A stretch of DNA of 64,000 nucleotides from Saprospiraceae bacterium (GTDB lineage Bacteria > Bacteroidota > Bacteroidia > Chitinophagales > Saprospiraceae). The notes under the pieces are model-generated. The model saw only the letters and a program-made list of their open reading frames with translations. It was not told the DNA's origin and ran no database searches. This document shows, one piece after another, positions 55,990 through 64,000 of the stretch; within the stretch, counting starts at the first letter, position 1, and each line of letters starts with the position of its first letter. Location: NCBI GenBank assembly GCA_026129545.1, contig JAHCHX010000001.1, positions 1,177,501 through 1,241,500 on the forward strand, read 5' to 3'. The translations under genes and the position numbers were made by a program.

Positions 55990-57633
55990 ATGAAAATCGC
56001 AATAGCCCAGCTCAATTACCACATTGGAAACTTTGAAGGCAATCTCCAAAAAATGCTCGCCGCCGTCGAATCGGCCAAAACTCAAGGTGCCGATTTGGTC
56101 TGTTTTGGCGAGCTCGCCGTGTGTGGCTATCCTCCCCGCGATTTTTTGGAGTTCGACGACTTCATCAGGCAGAGCTATGAGTCCATCAAGGCGCTTCGCC
56201 ATGCCAGCCGGGGCATCGGCATCGTCGTCGGGGCACCCACGCGCAATCCTTTTCTCGAGGGCAAAGACCTTTACAACTCTGCCTATCTCCTCCACGATGG
56301 GCAAGTGGTGGGGGTGCAGCACAAGGCACTTTTGCCGACCTACGATATTTTTGATGAATATCGCTACTTCGAGCCTGCGTCGGAGTTTCGCACAGTAGAT
56401 TTCATGGGCAAAAAAATCGCCCTGTCGGTATGCGAGGACATTTGGAACGTGGGCAACGAAAACCCTCTCTACACCATTTGCCCTTTGGACGAGATGATGC
56501 ACGAAAAGCCAGATTTTATCATCAACATCTCTGCTTCGCCATTTTCATACACACAGGCTGATGAGCGCATCCATGTCGTGCGAACCAATGTGCAGCGATA
56601 TGGCATCCCCATGTTTTATATCAATCACGTTGGGGCGCAGACCGACATTATTTTTGATGGCGGCAGCCTCGTGTTCTCTGCTGCCGACGGGGGACAACTG
56701 TATGATGAGATGCCTTATTTCGAGGAAGGATTGAGACTGTACGATTTAGAGGAGGTGATTCGGGGCGGGCGCGAAGCCGGGCAATCTAAGGACAAAATTC
56801 AACTCATCCACGATGCGCTGGTGGTCGGCATTCGCGATTATTTTCAAAAACTCAATTTTAAAACTGCCATTCTCGGGCTTTCGGGTGGCATTGATTCGGC
56901 GGTGACGGCAGTGTTGGCGGTGCGAGCCTTGGGAAAAGAACACGTCCGGGTGCTGCTCATGCCTAGCCAGTTCAGCAGCGACCATTCGGTGAACGATGCC
57001 AGGCAACTCGCCGAACGCCTTGGTATCCAATACGACATTGTCCCCATAAAGCCTATTTTTGAAACTTTTGAACAAACCTTGCAACCGCACTTTCAGGGTG
57101 CGCCTTTCAATGTGACGGAAGAAAATATCCAAGCCCGTGTCCGGGGCATTTTGCTCATGGCCATGAGCAACAAGTTTGGGCACATTTTGCTCAACACGAC
57201 CAATAAAAGCGAAATGGCGGTGGGCTACGGAACCCTCTATGGAGATATGTGCGGCGGCATCTCCGTATTGGGCGATGTGTATAAAACCGAGGTGTATCAG
57301 TTGGCAGCGTTCATCAACAAAGATGGCGAGGTCATTCCTCAAAACAGCATCATAAAGCCTCCCAGTGCGGAGCTTCGTCCCGACCAAAAGGACACGGACA
57401 GTTTGCCGCCTTACGAAGTGTTGGACGGGGTGCTTTATCAGTATATTGAACGTCGGCAAGGGCCTCGTGAGTTGGTGGAGATAGGTTTCGACGAAGCCTT
57501 GGTGAAGCGGGTGTTGAAATTGGTGAACACCAACGAGTTCAAGCGCGAGCAGGCGGCACCGGTGTTGCGCGTGAGCAGCAAGGCCTTCGGTATGGGTAGG
57601 CGAATGCCTATTGTGGGCAAGTATCTGTCGTAG
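55990..57633 (+). CDS. nadE: Glutamine-dependent NAD+ synthase
   Basis: 547 residues. The N-terminal nitrilase-type glutaminase (1 to about 265) has its triad: Glu in CFGELAVCGYPPRD, Lys in QHKALLPTYDIFDE and Cys in SVCEDIWNVG. The C-terminal synthetase (about 290-540) has the ATP pyrophosphatase loop LGLSGGIDSAVTA (SGGIDS at 298-303) and the NAD-binding NKSEMAVGYGTLYGDM. It makes NAD+ from deamido-NAD+, ATP and glutamine-derived ammonia. Starts 8 bp after the helical-repeat gene and ends exactly where the convergent DUF4230 gene ends. Confidence 0.97.
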   Translation: MKIAIAQLNYHIGNFEGNLQKMLAAVESAKTQGADLVCFGELAVCGYPPRDFLEFDDFIRQSYESIKALRHASRGIGIVVGAPTRNPFLEGKDLYNSAYLLHDGQVVGVQHKALLPTYDIFDEYRYFEPASEFRTVDFMGKKIALSVCEDIWNVGNENPLYTICPLDEMMHEKPDFIINISASPFSYTQADERIHVVRTNVQRYGIPMFYINHVGAQTDIIFDGGSLVFSAADGGQLYDEMPYFEEGLRLYDLEEVIRGGREAGQSKDKIQLIHDALVVGIRDYFQKLNFKTAILGLSGGIDSAVTAVLAVRALGKEHVRVLLMPSQFSSDHSVNDARQLAERLGIQYDIVPIKPIFETFEQTLQPHFQGAPFNVTEENIQARVRGILLMAMSNKFGHILLNTTNKSEMAVGYGTLYGDMCGGISVLGDVYKTEVYQLAAFINKDGEVIPQNSIIKPPSAELRPDQKDTDSLPPYEVLDGVLYQYIERRQGPRELVEIGFDEALVKRVLKLVNTNEFKREQAAPVLRVSSKAFGMGRRMPIVGKYLS

Positions 57634-58896
57634 TCAGTTGGCCAATACTTTTTCCTTGTCCCTCGGTGTCTTGCGTATGTCGGCAGGCGGCATAGCGCCA
57701 TCCTCGCCGCGTCGGCGCCACTCATCTTCCGTCATTGTTTCCGGGACGTTTTCAAAGCGCACCTGCAAAGTGTATTTTTTGTTGATGGATTTCACCACGG
57801 GGCCAAGCAACAACTGCATGACCGAGTCGGCACGCATTTTAGCCTTGTCCAGCACTTTTTCATTTTCAATGGCATCGCGGCGGAATTCGCGGCGCAACTC
57901 GTTGAACGGCTCATTCATGTTTTTTTCATTGACGCCAGCCAAAAAGCCCACGTCGAGTTTGTCAACTCGCGGATATACTTCATGGGAAAGAATGGTGGGT
58001 GGCGGCAGCTTCACATACACAACGCCTTTGCTAGGGCTAAACGTCACATCGAAATACTGGTCGAGTTTGAAACCCGCCTTGATGACGCTGATGGCCTCCA
58101 CTCGGATGTCCGTTTCGGAGATGGAAAAGCCCAAAAGTTTGTATTGCAGTGTTTTGTCAACCCCCATGCGGCTGCGCAGCTCGTAGGTGGCGAGTTCGGC
58201 GATGCCTTTGCGCACCCGTTCCTTGAGCAGCCCCCGCGAGGCGCTGAAATCAATGATTTCGGCGCGTTTCTGTAGCCGAGACATCATCGGGTGCAAGCCT
58301 TCTTGAATGGCGATGCCGCAGGGAGTTTCCACATTTTTGCCTTTTGCCATGAGCTTCCCGCCTTCGGCGTTGATGAGCGTGGCCATGATTTGGGTGACGA
58401 AAAAGCATGTGTATTTGCCCGCGACTTCGTTGAATACCTGCACCGCTTGGTTGGTGTTGTCGTTGTACCAAGTTTCGTACAGGGTGGCCGTGGTGTCTTT
58501 CAGCGACACGAAGTCATTGAAATAAAGCCGGCTGAGGTACTCATGGTGTTTTTTGTACTCCGGCTCCAACCGACGGCGCAAACTGTCGGGCAGTGCCATG
58601 CGATTGGCGACATGATAGAGCAAAGCCATGTTGAAGTTATAGACCATGTCATCGAACTCGCGGCGATATTTTTCCGGCTGGGCAAGAATGCGCAGGGTGC
58701 GCTCCTCGTCCAGATTGGGCTGAAAATCGGCTGGCACATAGGTCAGTTGCACTGGTCTGGCCGAGCTAAAAAAAGAAAAGCCATCATCCGACCAAACGTT
58801 GTAAAGTAAAGCCGCTGCGATGCAAATGAGCGCCAACAACAACACCTGTTTGCCAAATATGGTGCTGCTTTCGGAACCTTGTTCAGTTGTTGCCAT
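57634..58896 (-). CDS. DUF4230 membrane-anchored protein
   Basis: 420 residues. One N-terminal membrane helix (VLLLALICIAAALLYNVW), then a large soluble domain. The C-terminal half (about 210-400) reads as DUF4230: FDVTFSPSKGVVYVKLPPPT, ILSHEVYPRVDKLDVGFLAG and RREFRRDAIENEKVLDKAKM. Such proteins sit at the inner membrane and are of unknown role. The stop directly abuts the nadE stop. The upstream gap 58897-59205 contains two repeat elements and no gene. Confidence 0.78.
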   Translation of the reverse strand: MATTEQGSESSTIFGKQVLLLALICIAAALLYNVWSDDGFSFFSSARPVQLTYVPADFQPNLDEERTLRILAQPEKYRREFDDMVYNFNMALLYHVANRMALPDSLRRRLEPEYKKHHEYLSRLYFNDFVSLKDTTATLYETWYNDNTNQAVQVFNEVAGKYTCFFVTQIMATLINAEGGKLMAKGKNVETPCGIAIQEGLHPMMSRLQKRAEIIDFSASRGLLKERVRKGIAELATYELRSRMGVDKTLQYKLLGFSISETDIRVEAISVIKAGFKLDQYFDVTFSPSKGVVYVKLPPPTILSHEVYPRVDKLDVGFLAGVNEKNMNEPFNELRREFRRDAIENEKVLDKAKMRADSVMQLLLGPVVKSINKKYTLQVRFENVPETMTEDEWRRRGEDGAMPPADIRKTPRDKEKVLAN

Positions 58897-58975
58897 ATAC
58901 AGTCAAGTTTCATGGGTTTTAGTGCTAGTGCGGTTGCCCGATAGATTGTGGCTGACAGGCAAGGTTGTTCTTTCT

Positions 58976-59052
58976 GATAGGATTTGCAAGATTGATAGGT
59001 TCAATGAGGCGGTTTCGCCGATAAAGAGCCTGTCAATCTTGCGAATCCTGTC
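58976..59052. repeat. Palindromic repeat, copy C of the GACAGGATTGACAAG family
   Basis: GATAGGATTTGCAAGATTGA... (58976-59002) and its inverted partner (59026-59052) match at 23 of 27 positions. All four differences are C/T and keep G-T pairing. A small GGCG/CGCC hairpin sits in the centre. It ends 8 bp before the 105-bp repeat copy 2. Confidence 0.8.
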
Positions 59053-59059
59053 GGATAAA

Positions 59060-59164
59060 TTATACCTCGCGCTGCCGAGTTTTGGGCATGGCTGCAATCG
59101 CAACCTGCTCAAAATCAGGGGCATCAATCATGCTAATCCGACAAATCATAGCGAATCAAGGTAT
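59060..59164 (+). repeat. 105-bp dispersed repeat, copy 2
   Basis: Shares with copies 1 and 3 the ordered blocks TTATACYTCGC, GCCRAGTTTT, GGCAT, CAAAAYC, CATCA, TCAT, ATCCGAYAAATC and GCGAATCAAGGYAT. It lies past the stop of the dienelactone hydrolase gene. Confidence 0.78.
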
Positions 59165-59205
59165 ATTTTCGGTCAAAGCTGTTTTTTGTCTGGCAGCCTC
59201 AACGG

Positions 59206-60054
59206 TTATTTCGTTTGTAAGTAAGCCCTCACCACCGCACGCGATTCTTTGGAAGCGGCATCGTTGTAGCGCGCACCTGATGGATTGGCAAAGGCATGGT
59301 CGGCATCGTAGCGGTGTACGGTTAGTGTCTTGCCTGCCGCTTTCATGTTTGCCTCAAACTCTGCCACCACCGCGTCGTTTATCCACTGGTCTTTTGAAGC
59401 GTGGATGAAAATCACATCGGTGCTGAGCGTTTTCAAGGTCTCCACATCTTTTTCGGGCATCCCGTAATACATGACGCAGCCTTTTGCCTTGTCTTTGAGC
59501 AACAACGCCGCCTGCAAAGACCACCCACCGCCAAAACACCAGCCAAGCGTACGGAAGTCCGCCTTATCGCCGACATGCTTCGCCGCTCCTTCGACGATGG
59601 CTTTCAAACGAGCATTGTCGCAGCCTTGCATCAACTTGCCAGCCTCTTCGGCATTGGTGGCCAATTTCCCGTCGTAGAGGTCGGGGGCCAACACGTTGAT
59701 GCCCAAGTCGTGGCTCCATCGAATCGCTTCGTTTTTCACATAATCGTTCAGCCCCCACCATTCCTGAAAAATGAAAAGGTATTTGTCCGTATTGCCGTGC
59801 GCCTTCACGAAGTAGGCTTTTCCGTTGGGGCCACCCTGCACCGGGAACTCTATCATGGTGCCGCCATGAGCGGTTTCGGTTGGCAGGGGGGACGGGTGCG
59901 CGTCGCGGAATTTTTTGTCATGGGCCAACGACGCGAAAGCGTCAAGTGCATTGTTGGGAGCATGACACATCACCATTGGCTTGGCATCTTGCTTTTCAAG
60001 CACATAAAAGCTGCCAAGCACAACAAGCAAAACGGAAAGGAGTAGAATTCGCAT
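59206..60054 (-). CDS. Dienelactone hydrolase family protein, membrane-anchored or exported
   Basis: 282 residues from ATG 60054 (MRILLLSVLLVVLGSFYVLE), a hydrophobic leader that may be an uncleaved anchor. Alpha/beta hydrolase triad of the DLH family: Cys173 in GWCFGGGWSL, Asp222 in SKDQWIND and His253 in YDADHAFANPSG. Glu98 in FQEWWGLND is the usual activating residue. The family opens lactone or ester rings. The substrate cannot be predicted. It lies with the GldN-like gene between two direct copies of the 105-bp repeat. Confidence 0.9.
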   Translation of the reverse strand: MRILLLSVLLVVLGSFYVLEKQDAKPMVMCHAPNNALDAFASLAHDKKFRDAHPSPLPTETAHGGTMIEFPVQGGPNGKAYFVKAHGNTDKYLFIFQEWWGLNDYVKNEAIRWSHDLGINVLAPDLYDGKLATNAEEAGKLMQGCDNARLKAIVEGAAKHVGDKADFRTLGWCFGGGWSLQAALLLKDKAKGCVMYYGMPEKDVETLKTLSTDVIFIHASKDQWINDAVVAEFEANMKAAGKTLTVHRYDADHAFANPSGARYNDAASKESRAVVRAYLQTK

Positions 60055-60133
60055 TGGGAAAACAGTTTGGTTAACGTTGAAAGAAACAGGGAGAACAAGT
60101 CGAAGCATCGTGAGTTCAGGGCGAGGGTCAAAT

Positions 60134-61183
60134 TTACTTGTTCAAAAGGTAAAACAGCACCTTGCTGCCGCGCTTGTTGCCGTCCGCGTCTTTTACCGCC
60201 ACTTTGGGCGTTATGGCCACCACGCGATTGAACAACAGCCCTTTTCGGTCGTCGAAAAACCAGTGCTGCACAAAGCCGATTCCGTCCAAATCCTTGATGG
60301 CATTCGACTCCACAATGCGCACTTGCTCCTCATACGTCTCTGCGTCGAAAGTCGTGATGGTGTCCGTTTGAAGCACATAGTCCTGAATTTTGGAAGGGTC
60401 AATGGGTTGAAAATAACGGTCCAGCACCGAATGGGAAGGCTGGGCCACTTCGCTGACCACCCATTGCAAAAAATCCATCCGTCCTTTTTGATTGGCGAAA
60501 CTGTTCAGGCTGGGGGCATTATGGTTCATCTTCGTTTCAAAAGAGTATGCCACTTCGGTGGCAATATACTTGGCGGCGTTTTTTGGCAAATCAATTTTGA
60601 CCCAAACAGGGGTGACGGATTCATACATCCCGCCCACATCGAAAGTCTCTATGACAGGGGCAATGGCCAATACCCGCGAGCCGAACACCTTATCCTGCTT
60701 GTTGTAGAAAAACACCTGACGTACCTTGAAAAAACCAATATCCGAAGCCACCACCTCACTGCTGACGATGCTTTTGGGTTCATCGTAGCGCTCGCTGTTA
60801 AACTCCACATATCTTCGCTGGAGATATTGAGGCAACTTTTCCTTTGCTATGGGTTTTTCCAATTGTTCGTCCTCAAAAACCGAGAACACCCCCGCCCGAA
60901 TCGCGTCGAGCATTTTTTTGCTAAAAAAAGACTCCAATTGCCGCTCCTTGAACAAGCCGTTCGCATCTGGGACAGCGCTCAACTGGAGCACGTTGACATC
61001 GTTGTTAGGTTCGCTGTCCGCATAAAAATATGACGAGCCAATGTCAACCGGATTGAAATTGAAATCGGTGGTGTATTCCGCGACCCAACTGATGTTGCGG
61101 TCGTTCATCAAGTCGGTGTACTGGGCAGGCAGTTGGCCTGACAGGCTCAAAAGGCACAAGCAAAACAGGGGAAGTTTGGTCAT
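60134..61183 (-). CDS. Exported protein with two GldN/PorN-like regions
   Basis: 349 residues from ATG 61183 (MTKLPLFCLCLLSLSGQLPA, signal peptide). Two similar stretches carry the GldN-like pattern of a predicted strand, an aromatic turn and a RxxAIxP end: IGFFKVRQVFFYNKQ...RVLAIAP (about residues 160-195) and IGFVQHWFFDDRKG...RVVAITP (about residues 305-335). GldN/PorN is a ring subunit of the T9SS and gliding machinery. Those genes normally sit in gldKLMN; this is a lone copy, so it may be a diverged relative with another role. The assignment rests on pattern only. Confidence 0.5.
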   Translation of the reverse strand: MTKLPLFCLCLLSLSGQLPAQYTDLMNDRNISWVAEYTTDFNFNPVDIGSSYFYADSEPNNDVNVLQLSAVPDANGLFKERQLESFFSKKMLDAIRAGVFSVFEDEQLEKPIAKEKLPQYLQRRYVEFNSERYDEPKSIVSSEVVASDIGFFKVRQVFFYNKQDKVFGSRVLAIAPVIETFDVGGMYESVTPVWVKIDLPKNAAKYIATEVAYSFETKMNHNAPSLNSFANQKGRMDFLQWVVSEVAQPSHSVLDRYFQPIDPSKIQDYVLQTDTITTFDAETYEEQVRIVESNAIKDLDGIGFVQHWFFDDRKGLLFNRVVAITPKVAVKDADGNKRGSKVLFYLLNK

Positions 61184-61285
61184 CGTTCGTGTAAAATTTG
61201 GCTGACTGAAATAAACGGCGATTATCGGAAAAATAATTTGTTCCGGCATGTTTTAGCCCAAATCTGTGATTTGCCAACCCCCGTT

Positions 61286-61390
61286 TTATACTTCGCTTCG
61301 CCAAGTTTTCGGCATAGTTGAGGTTCTGGCTCATTCAAAACCAAAGACATCATTCATCGGCATCCGATAAATCTTGGCGAATCAAGGCAT
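61286..61390 (+). repeat. 105-bp dispersed repeat, copy 3
   Basis: Same ordered blocks as copies 1 and 2 (TTATACTTCGC to GCGAATCAAGGCAT). Its right edge runs into the valS -7 box. Same orientation as copy 2, the two bracketing the DLH and GldN-like genes. Confidence 0.78.
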
Positions 61391-61397
61391 ACCTTTG
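61390..61397 (+). promoter_or_regulatory. -7 box of valS at the edge of the 105-bp repeat
   Basis: TACCTTTG, exact TAnnTTTG, 37 nt before ATG 61435. It abuts the last bases of repeat copy 3. No exact TTTG at the usual spacing; TTGG lies 12 bp upstream. Confidence 0.5.
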
Positions 61398-61434
61398 CAC
61401 CCGCTCAATACCGAACTTTTTTTGCGCACAAATA

Positions 61435-64000
61435 ATGACTGATATTTCTACCCGCTACAACCCCGCCGATATTGAAACACGGTGGTATTCCCACTGGGAG
61501 CGCAGAGGCTACTTCCGCTCGCTGCCCGACGAACGCGAGCCTTTCACCGTCGTCATCCCGCCTCCCAACGTGACGGGCGTGCTCCACATGGGGCATATGC
61601 TCAACAATACGATTCAGGACATACTTATTCGCAAAGCCCGGCTCGACGGCAAAAACGCCTGCTGGGTGCCCGGCACCGACCATGCCAGCATCGCCACCGA
61701 AGCGAAGGTGGTGCGTTGGTTGCGCGACGAGAAAAAACTCCGCAAAGCAGACATCACGCGGGAACAATTCATGGAATATGCTTACCAATGGAAAGAAAAA
61801 TACGGGGGCATCATTCTCAACCAGTTGCGCACACTGGGGGCTTCCTGCGATTGGGAGCGCACAGCTTTCACGATGGATGCGAATTATTACCGCGACGTGA
61901 TTCGAGTGTTTATTGACCTTTACCAAAAAGGGAAATTGTATCGAGGATTGCGCATGGTGAACTGGGACCCTGAGGCAAAAACAGTTTTGTCCAACGAAGA
62001 GGTGCTCTACAACGAGGAGAACGCCCAACTTTTCCACATCAAATATCTGCTCGAAGGCTCTGATAGCGAAGGAATTACGATCGCCACTCAACGGCCTGAA
62101 ACTATTTTCGCGGATGTGGCGATTGCCGTCAACCCGAAAGACCCTCGCTACCGAACCCTTGTCGGCAAAAAAGTGCTGATACCGCTCATCAACCGAGCCA
62201 TACCCGTCATTGCCGACGATTATGTGGACATAGAGTTCGGCACGGGCGCCTTGAAAATCACGCCCGCCCACGACCCTAACGACTACGAAGTGGGACAACG
62301 TCACCAACTCGAAGTGATTGACACCATCGCCGACGATGGGAAAATCAATGAGCTGTGCGCATACACGCCCATTGTCGGGCTTGACCGCTTTGAGGCTCGC
62401 AAGCACATGAAACCCGCGTTGGAAGAAAGCGGCCACTTGGTCAAAATAGAAGATTACCGCACCAACATTGGCCGCTCGGAGCGAACCAACGCGGTAGTGG
62501 AGCCAAAACTATCGCTCCAATGGTTTGTGAAAATGAGCTCGCTGGGAGAACCTGCGCTGAAAGCGGTGGTGGATGAGGAAATCAAGTTTTACCCCTCGAG
62601 TTTTCAAAACCTCTATCGCAACTGGATGGAAAACTTGCGAGATTGGTGCATATCGCGCCAACTGTGGTGGGGCCAACGCATCCCGGCTTGGTACCTGAAA
62701 TCAGAGGCGCTAAGCAAAGAAACACAGGTGTTTGTGGCCGAAACCGCCGAGCAGGCTTTGGAAATCGCCAGAAGTCAAACTGCCAACCCGCAGTTGCAAA
62801 TGAGCGACTTACGGCAAGACGAGGACGTGCTCGACACTTGGGCCTCCTCGTGGCTTTGGCCCATCTCTGTCTTCGACGGTTTTGACAAACCAGACGGCGA
62901 AATCAGTTACTATTACCCCACGAGCGTCCTCGTGACCGGGTGGGACATCATTTTTTTCTGGGTAGCGCGCATGATTATGGCGGGCTATGAGTTCAAAGGG
63001 AAAAAGCCATTTCAGTCGGTCTATTTCACTGGCATGGTGCGCGACAAGTTGCGCCGCAAAATGTCCAAGTCACTTGGCAACTCGCCCGATGCCATGAAAT
63101 TGTTGGAAGACTTCGGCGCCGATGGCGTTCGCTATGGCCTCATGTCGAGCGCAGCGGCGGGCGGAGATATTTTGTTCGATGAAAAACTGTGCGAAAATGG
63201 CCGCAACTTCTGCAACAAACTGTGGAACGCCCTGCGGCTTGTGAAGGGGTGGAAGGTCGCCGAAACCCCCGAAAATGAGGATACCGGGCGAAAAAACAAA
63301 CTCGCCGCACACTGGCTCCGCGAGAAGTTCAAGGCGGCCTTGGCCGATGTGGAAAGCAACTTTCAGCAGTTCCGGCTCAGCGAGGCGCTGCTCACCCTTT
63401 ATGGGTTTATATGGGACGATTTCTGCTCATGGTACCTCGAAATGATAAAACCCCCCTTCGAGGGTCAAATTGACCGCGCCACCTACGAAGCCACGCTCGA
63501 CATATTTTCCGAAATGATGGTGGCTTTGCACCCTTTCATGCCCTTCATCACGGAAGAGTTGTGGCACCAACTTCGGGACCGCAAGGAAGGCGATGATTGC
63601 ATGAGGCAGCATTATCCACAAGCCGCCCCGGCCGCTCATTCGCTGATACAGCAGATGGAAACTGCCAAGGACGCAATCGGAAAAATCCGCGACGTTCGCA
63701 ATCAACATCAACTCAAGCCACGCGAACCATTGACGGTTTTCGTGCAGCAGAGCGACACCGCGCAGGCACTCTTTGCGCAAGAGGGCTTGCGAGAAATGGT
63801 GATGAAACTGGCAGTATTGAAGGAACTCAGCCTTGTGACGACAGAGCCGACCAATGCCCAATCGTTCATTTCAGGCACAGAGAAATACTACGTCGAGTTG
63901 GAAAAAAAGATTGACGTGGAAGCAGAACGGAAAAAACTCGCTGGCGAACTGGAACACCAAGAAAAATTCGTACAGTCAGTGCAGGCAAAACTTTCAAACG
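61435..64000 (+). CDS. valS: Valyl-tRNA synthetase, 3' end outside window
   Basis: 855 codons from ATG 61435 (MTDISTRYNPADIETRWYSH) are open to the window edge. Bacteroidota ValRS is usually about 870-890 residues, so only the tail is missing. Class I HIGH motif in PPPNVTGVLHMGHM, KMSKS motif in RRKMSKSLGNSPD, editing-domain ATQRPETIFADVAIAVNP, ISRQLWWGQRIPAWY and the start of the C-terminal coiled-coil arm (VEAERKKLAGELEHQEKFVQ). Charges tRNA-Val and edits mischarged threonine. The -7 box is 37 nt upstream, at the edge of a dispersed repeat. Confidence 0.97.
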   Translation, partial: MTDISTRYNPADIETRWYSHWERRGYFRSLPDEREPFTVVIPPPNVTGVLHMGHMLNNTIQDILIRKARLDGKNACWVPGTDHASIATEAKVVRWLRDEKKLRKADITREQFMEYAYQWKEKYGGIILNQLRTLGASCDWERTAFTMDANYYRDVIRVFIDLYQKGKLYRGLRMVNWDPEAKTVLSNEEVLYNEENAQLFHIKYLLEGSDSEGITIATQRPETIFADVAIAVNPKDPRYRTLVGKKVLIPLINRAIPVIADDYVDIEFGTGALKITPAHDPNDYEVGQRHQLEVIDTIADDGKINELCAYTPIVGLDRFEARKHMKPALEESGHLVKIEDYRTNIGRSERTNAVVEPKLSLQWFVKMSSLGEPALKAVVDEEIKFYPSSFQNLYRNWMENLRDWCISRQLWWGQRIPAWYLKSEALSKETQVFVAETAEQALEIARSQTANPQLQMSDLRQDEDVLDTWASSWLWPISVFDGFDKPDGEISYYYPTSVLVTGWDIIFFWVARMIMAGYEFKGKKPFQSVYFTGMVRDKLRRKMSKSLGNSPDAMKLLEDFGADGVRYGLMSSAAAGGDILFDEKLCENGRNFCNKLWNALRLVKGWKVAETPENEDTGRKNKLAAHWLREKFKAALADVESNFQQFRLSEALLTLYGFIWDDFCSWYLEMIKPPFEGQIDRATYEATLDIFSEMMVALHPFMPFITEELWHQLRDRKEGDDCMRQHYPQAAPAAHSLIQQMETAKDAIGKIRDVRNQHQLKPREPLTVFVQQSDTAQALFAQEGLREMVMKLAVLKELSLVTTEPTNAQSFISGTEKYYVELEKKIDVEAERKKLAGELEHQEKFVQSVQAKLSN

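Overview
The window comes from a Bacteroidota chromosome, most likely a Saprospiria-type or other environmental marine/freshwater/sludge lineage. The evidence is: four secreted proteins ending in type IX secretion (T9SS) type A sorting domains; promoters of the Bacteroidota form TTTG-N19-TAnnTTTG instead of E. coli-type boxes; HYR-rich adhesins; DUF4230, DUF2452 and DUF547 proteins; and a GldN-like protein. No rRNA, tRNA, phage, transposase or CRISPR array was seen. Both window edges cut genes: a PQQ-type sugar dehydrogenase on the left and valS on the right.

Layout. 1-5.3 kb: sugar dehydrogenase, a TPR protein and gyrA, all on the minus strand. 5.3-11.8 kb: a 2008-residue T9SS adhesin with a canonical promoter and a leader of about 300 nt. 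11.9-18.9 kb: oligopeptidase B lipoprotein, a GH36 alpha-galactosidase-like enzyme and a GH78 alpha-L-rhamnosidase. 19.1-21.1 kb: groES-groEL. 21.4-32.2 kb: a hypothetical protein, a PfkB kinase, a CotH-family T9SS protein, parA-parB, an MBL-fold hydrolase, an FG-GAP/ASPIC T9SS protein and a GH1 glycosidase. 32.3-35.5 kb: a minus-strand stress/envelope module (DUF1269-like, HdeD-like, AraC regulator, DoxX-like). 35.9-42.5 kb: a lipoprotein, a 1357-residue subtilisin-like T9SS protease, TerC and a 47-residue charged protein. 42.5-43 kb: a tandem array split by an inverted-repeat element. 43-50 kb: AcpH, DUF2452, a CDF transporter with a lipoprotein, glycosylasparaginase, DUF547, a glycosyltransferase, UspA and small unknowns. 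50.4-64 kb: DUF983, a propeller/LuxR regulator, a helical-repeat protein with nadE, DUF4230, a dienelactone hydrolase, a GldN-like protein and valS.

How it fits together. Much of the window serves a glycan- and protein-degrading surface lifestyle: T9SS cargo, glycosidases, peptidases and a sugar kinase, mixed with core genes (gyrA, groESL, parAB, nadE, valS). The best candidate for an undescribed regulatory system is the 32.3-35.5 kb module. A 50-bp sequence (38 of 50 positions identical, one gap) lies upstream of both doxX-araC and hdeD-DUF1269, and contains AraC-like direct half-sites 10 bp apart. This suggests one AraC protein controls its own operon and a neighbouring membrane-stress operon.

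Intergenic DNA is unusually structured. There is a 105-bp dispersed repeat in three copies, a family of long imperfect palindromes built on TTGACAGGATTGACAAGATT, a 224-bp element with 55-bp terminal inverted repeats, and several other long hairpins. Domain and family calls were made by reading the translated sequence, without database searches.
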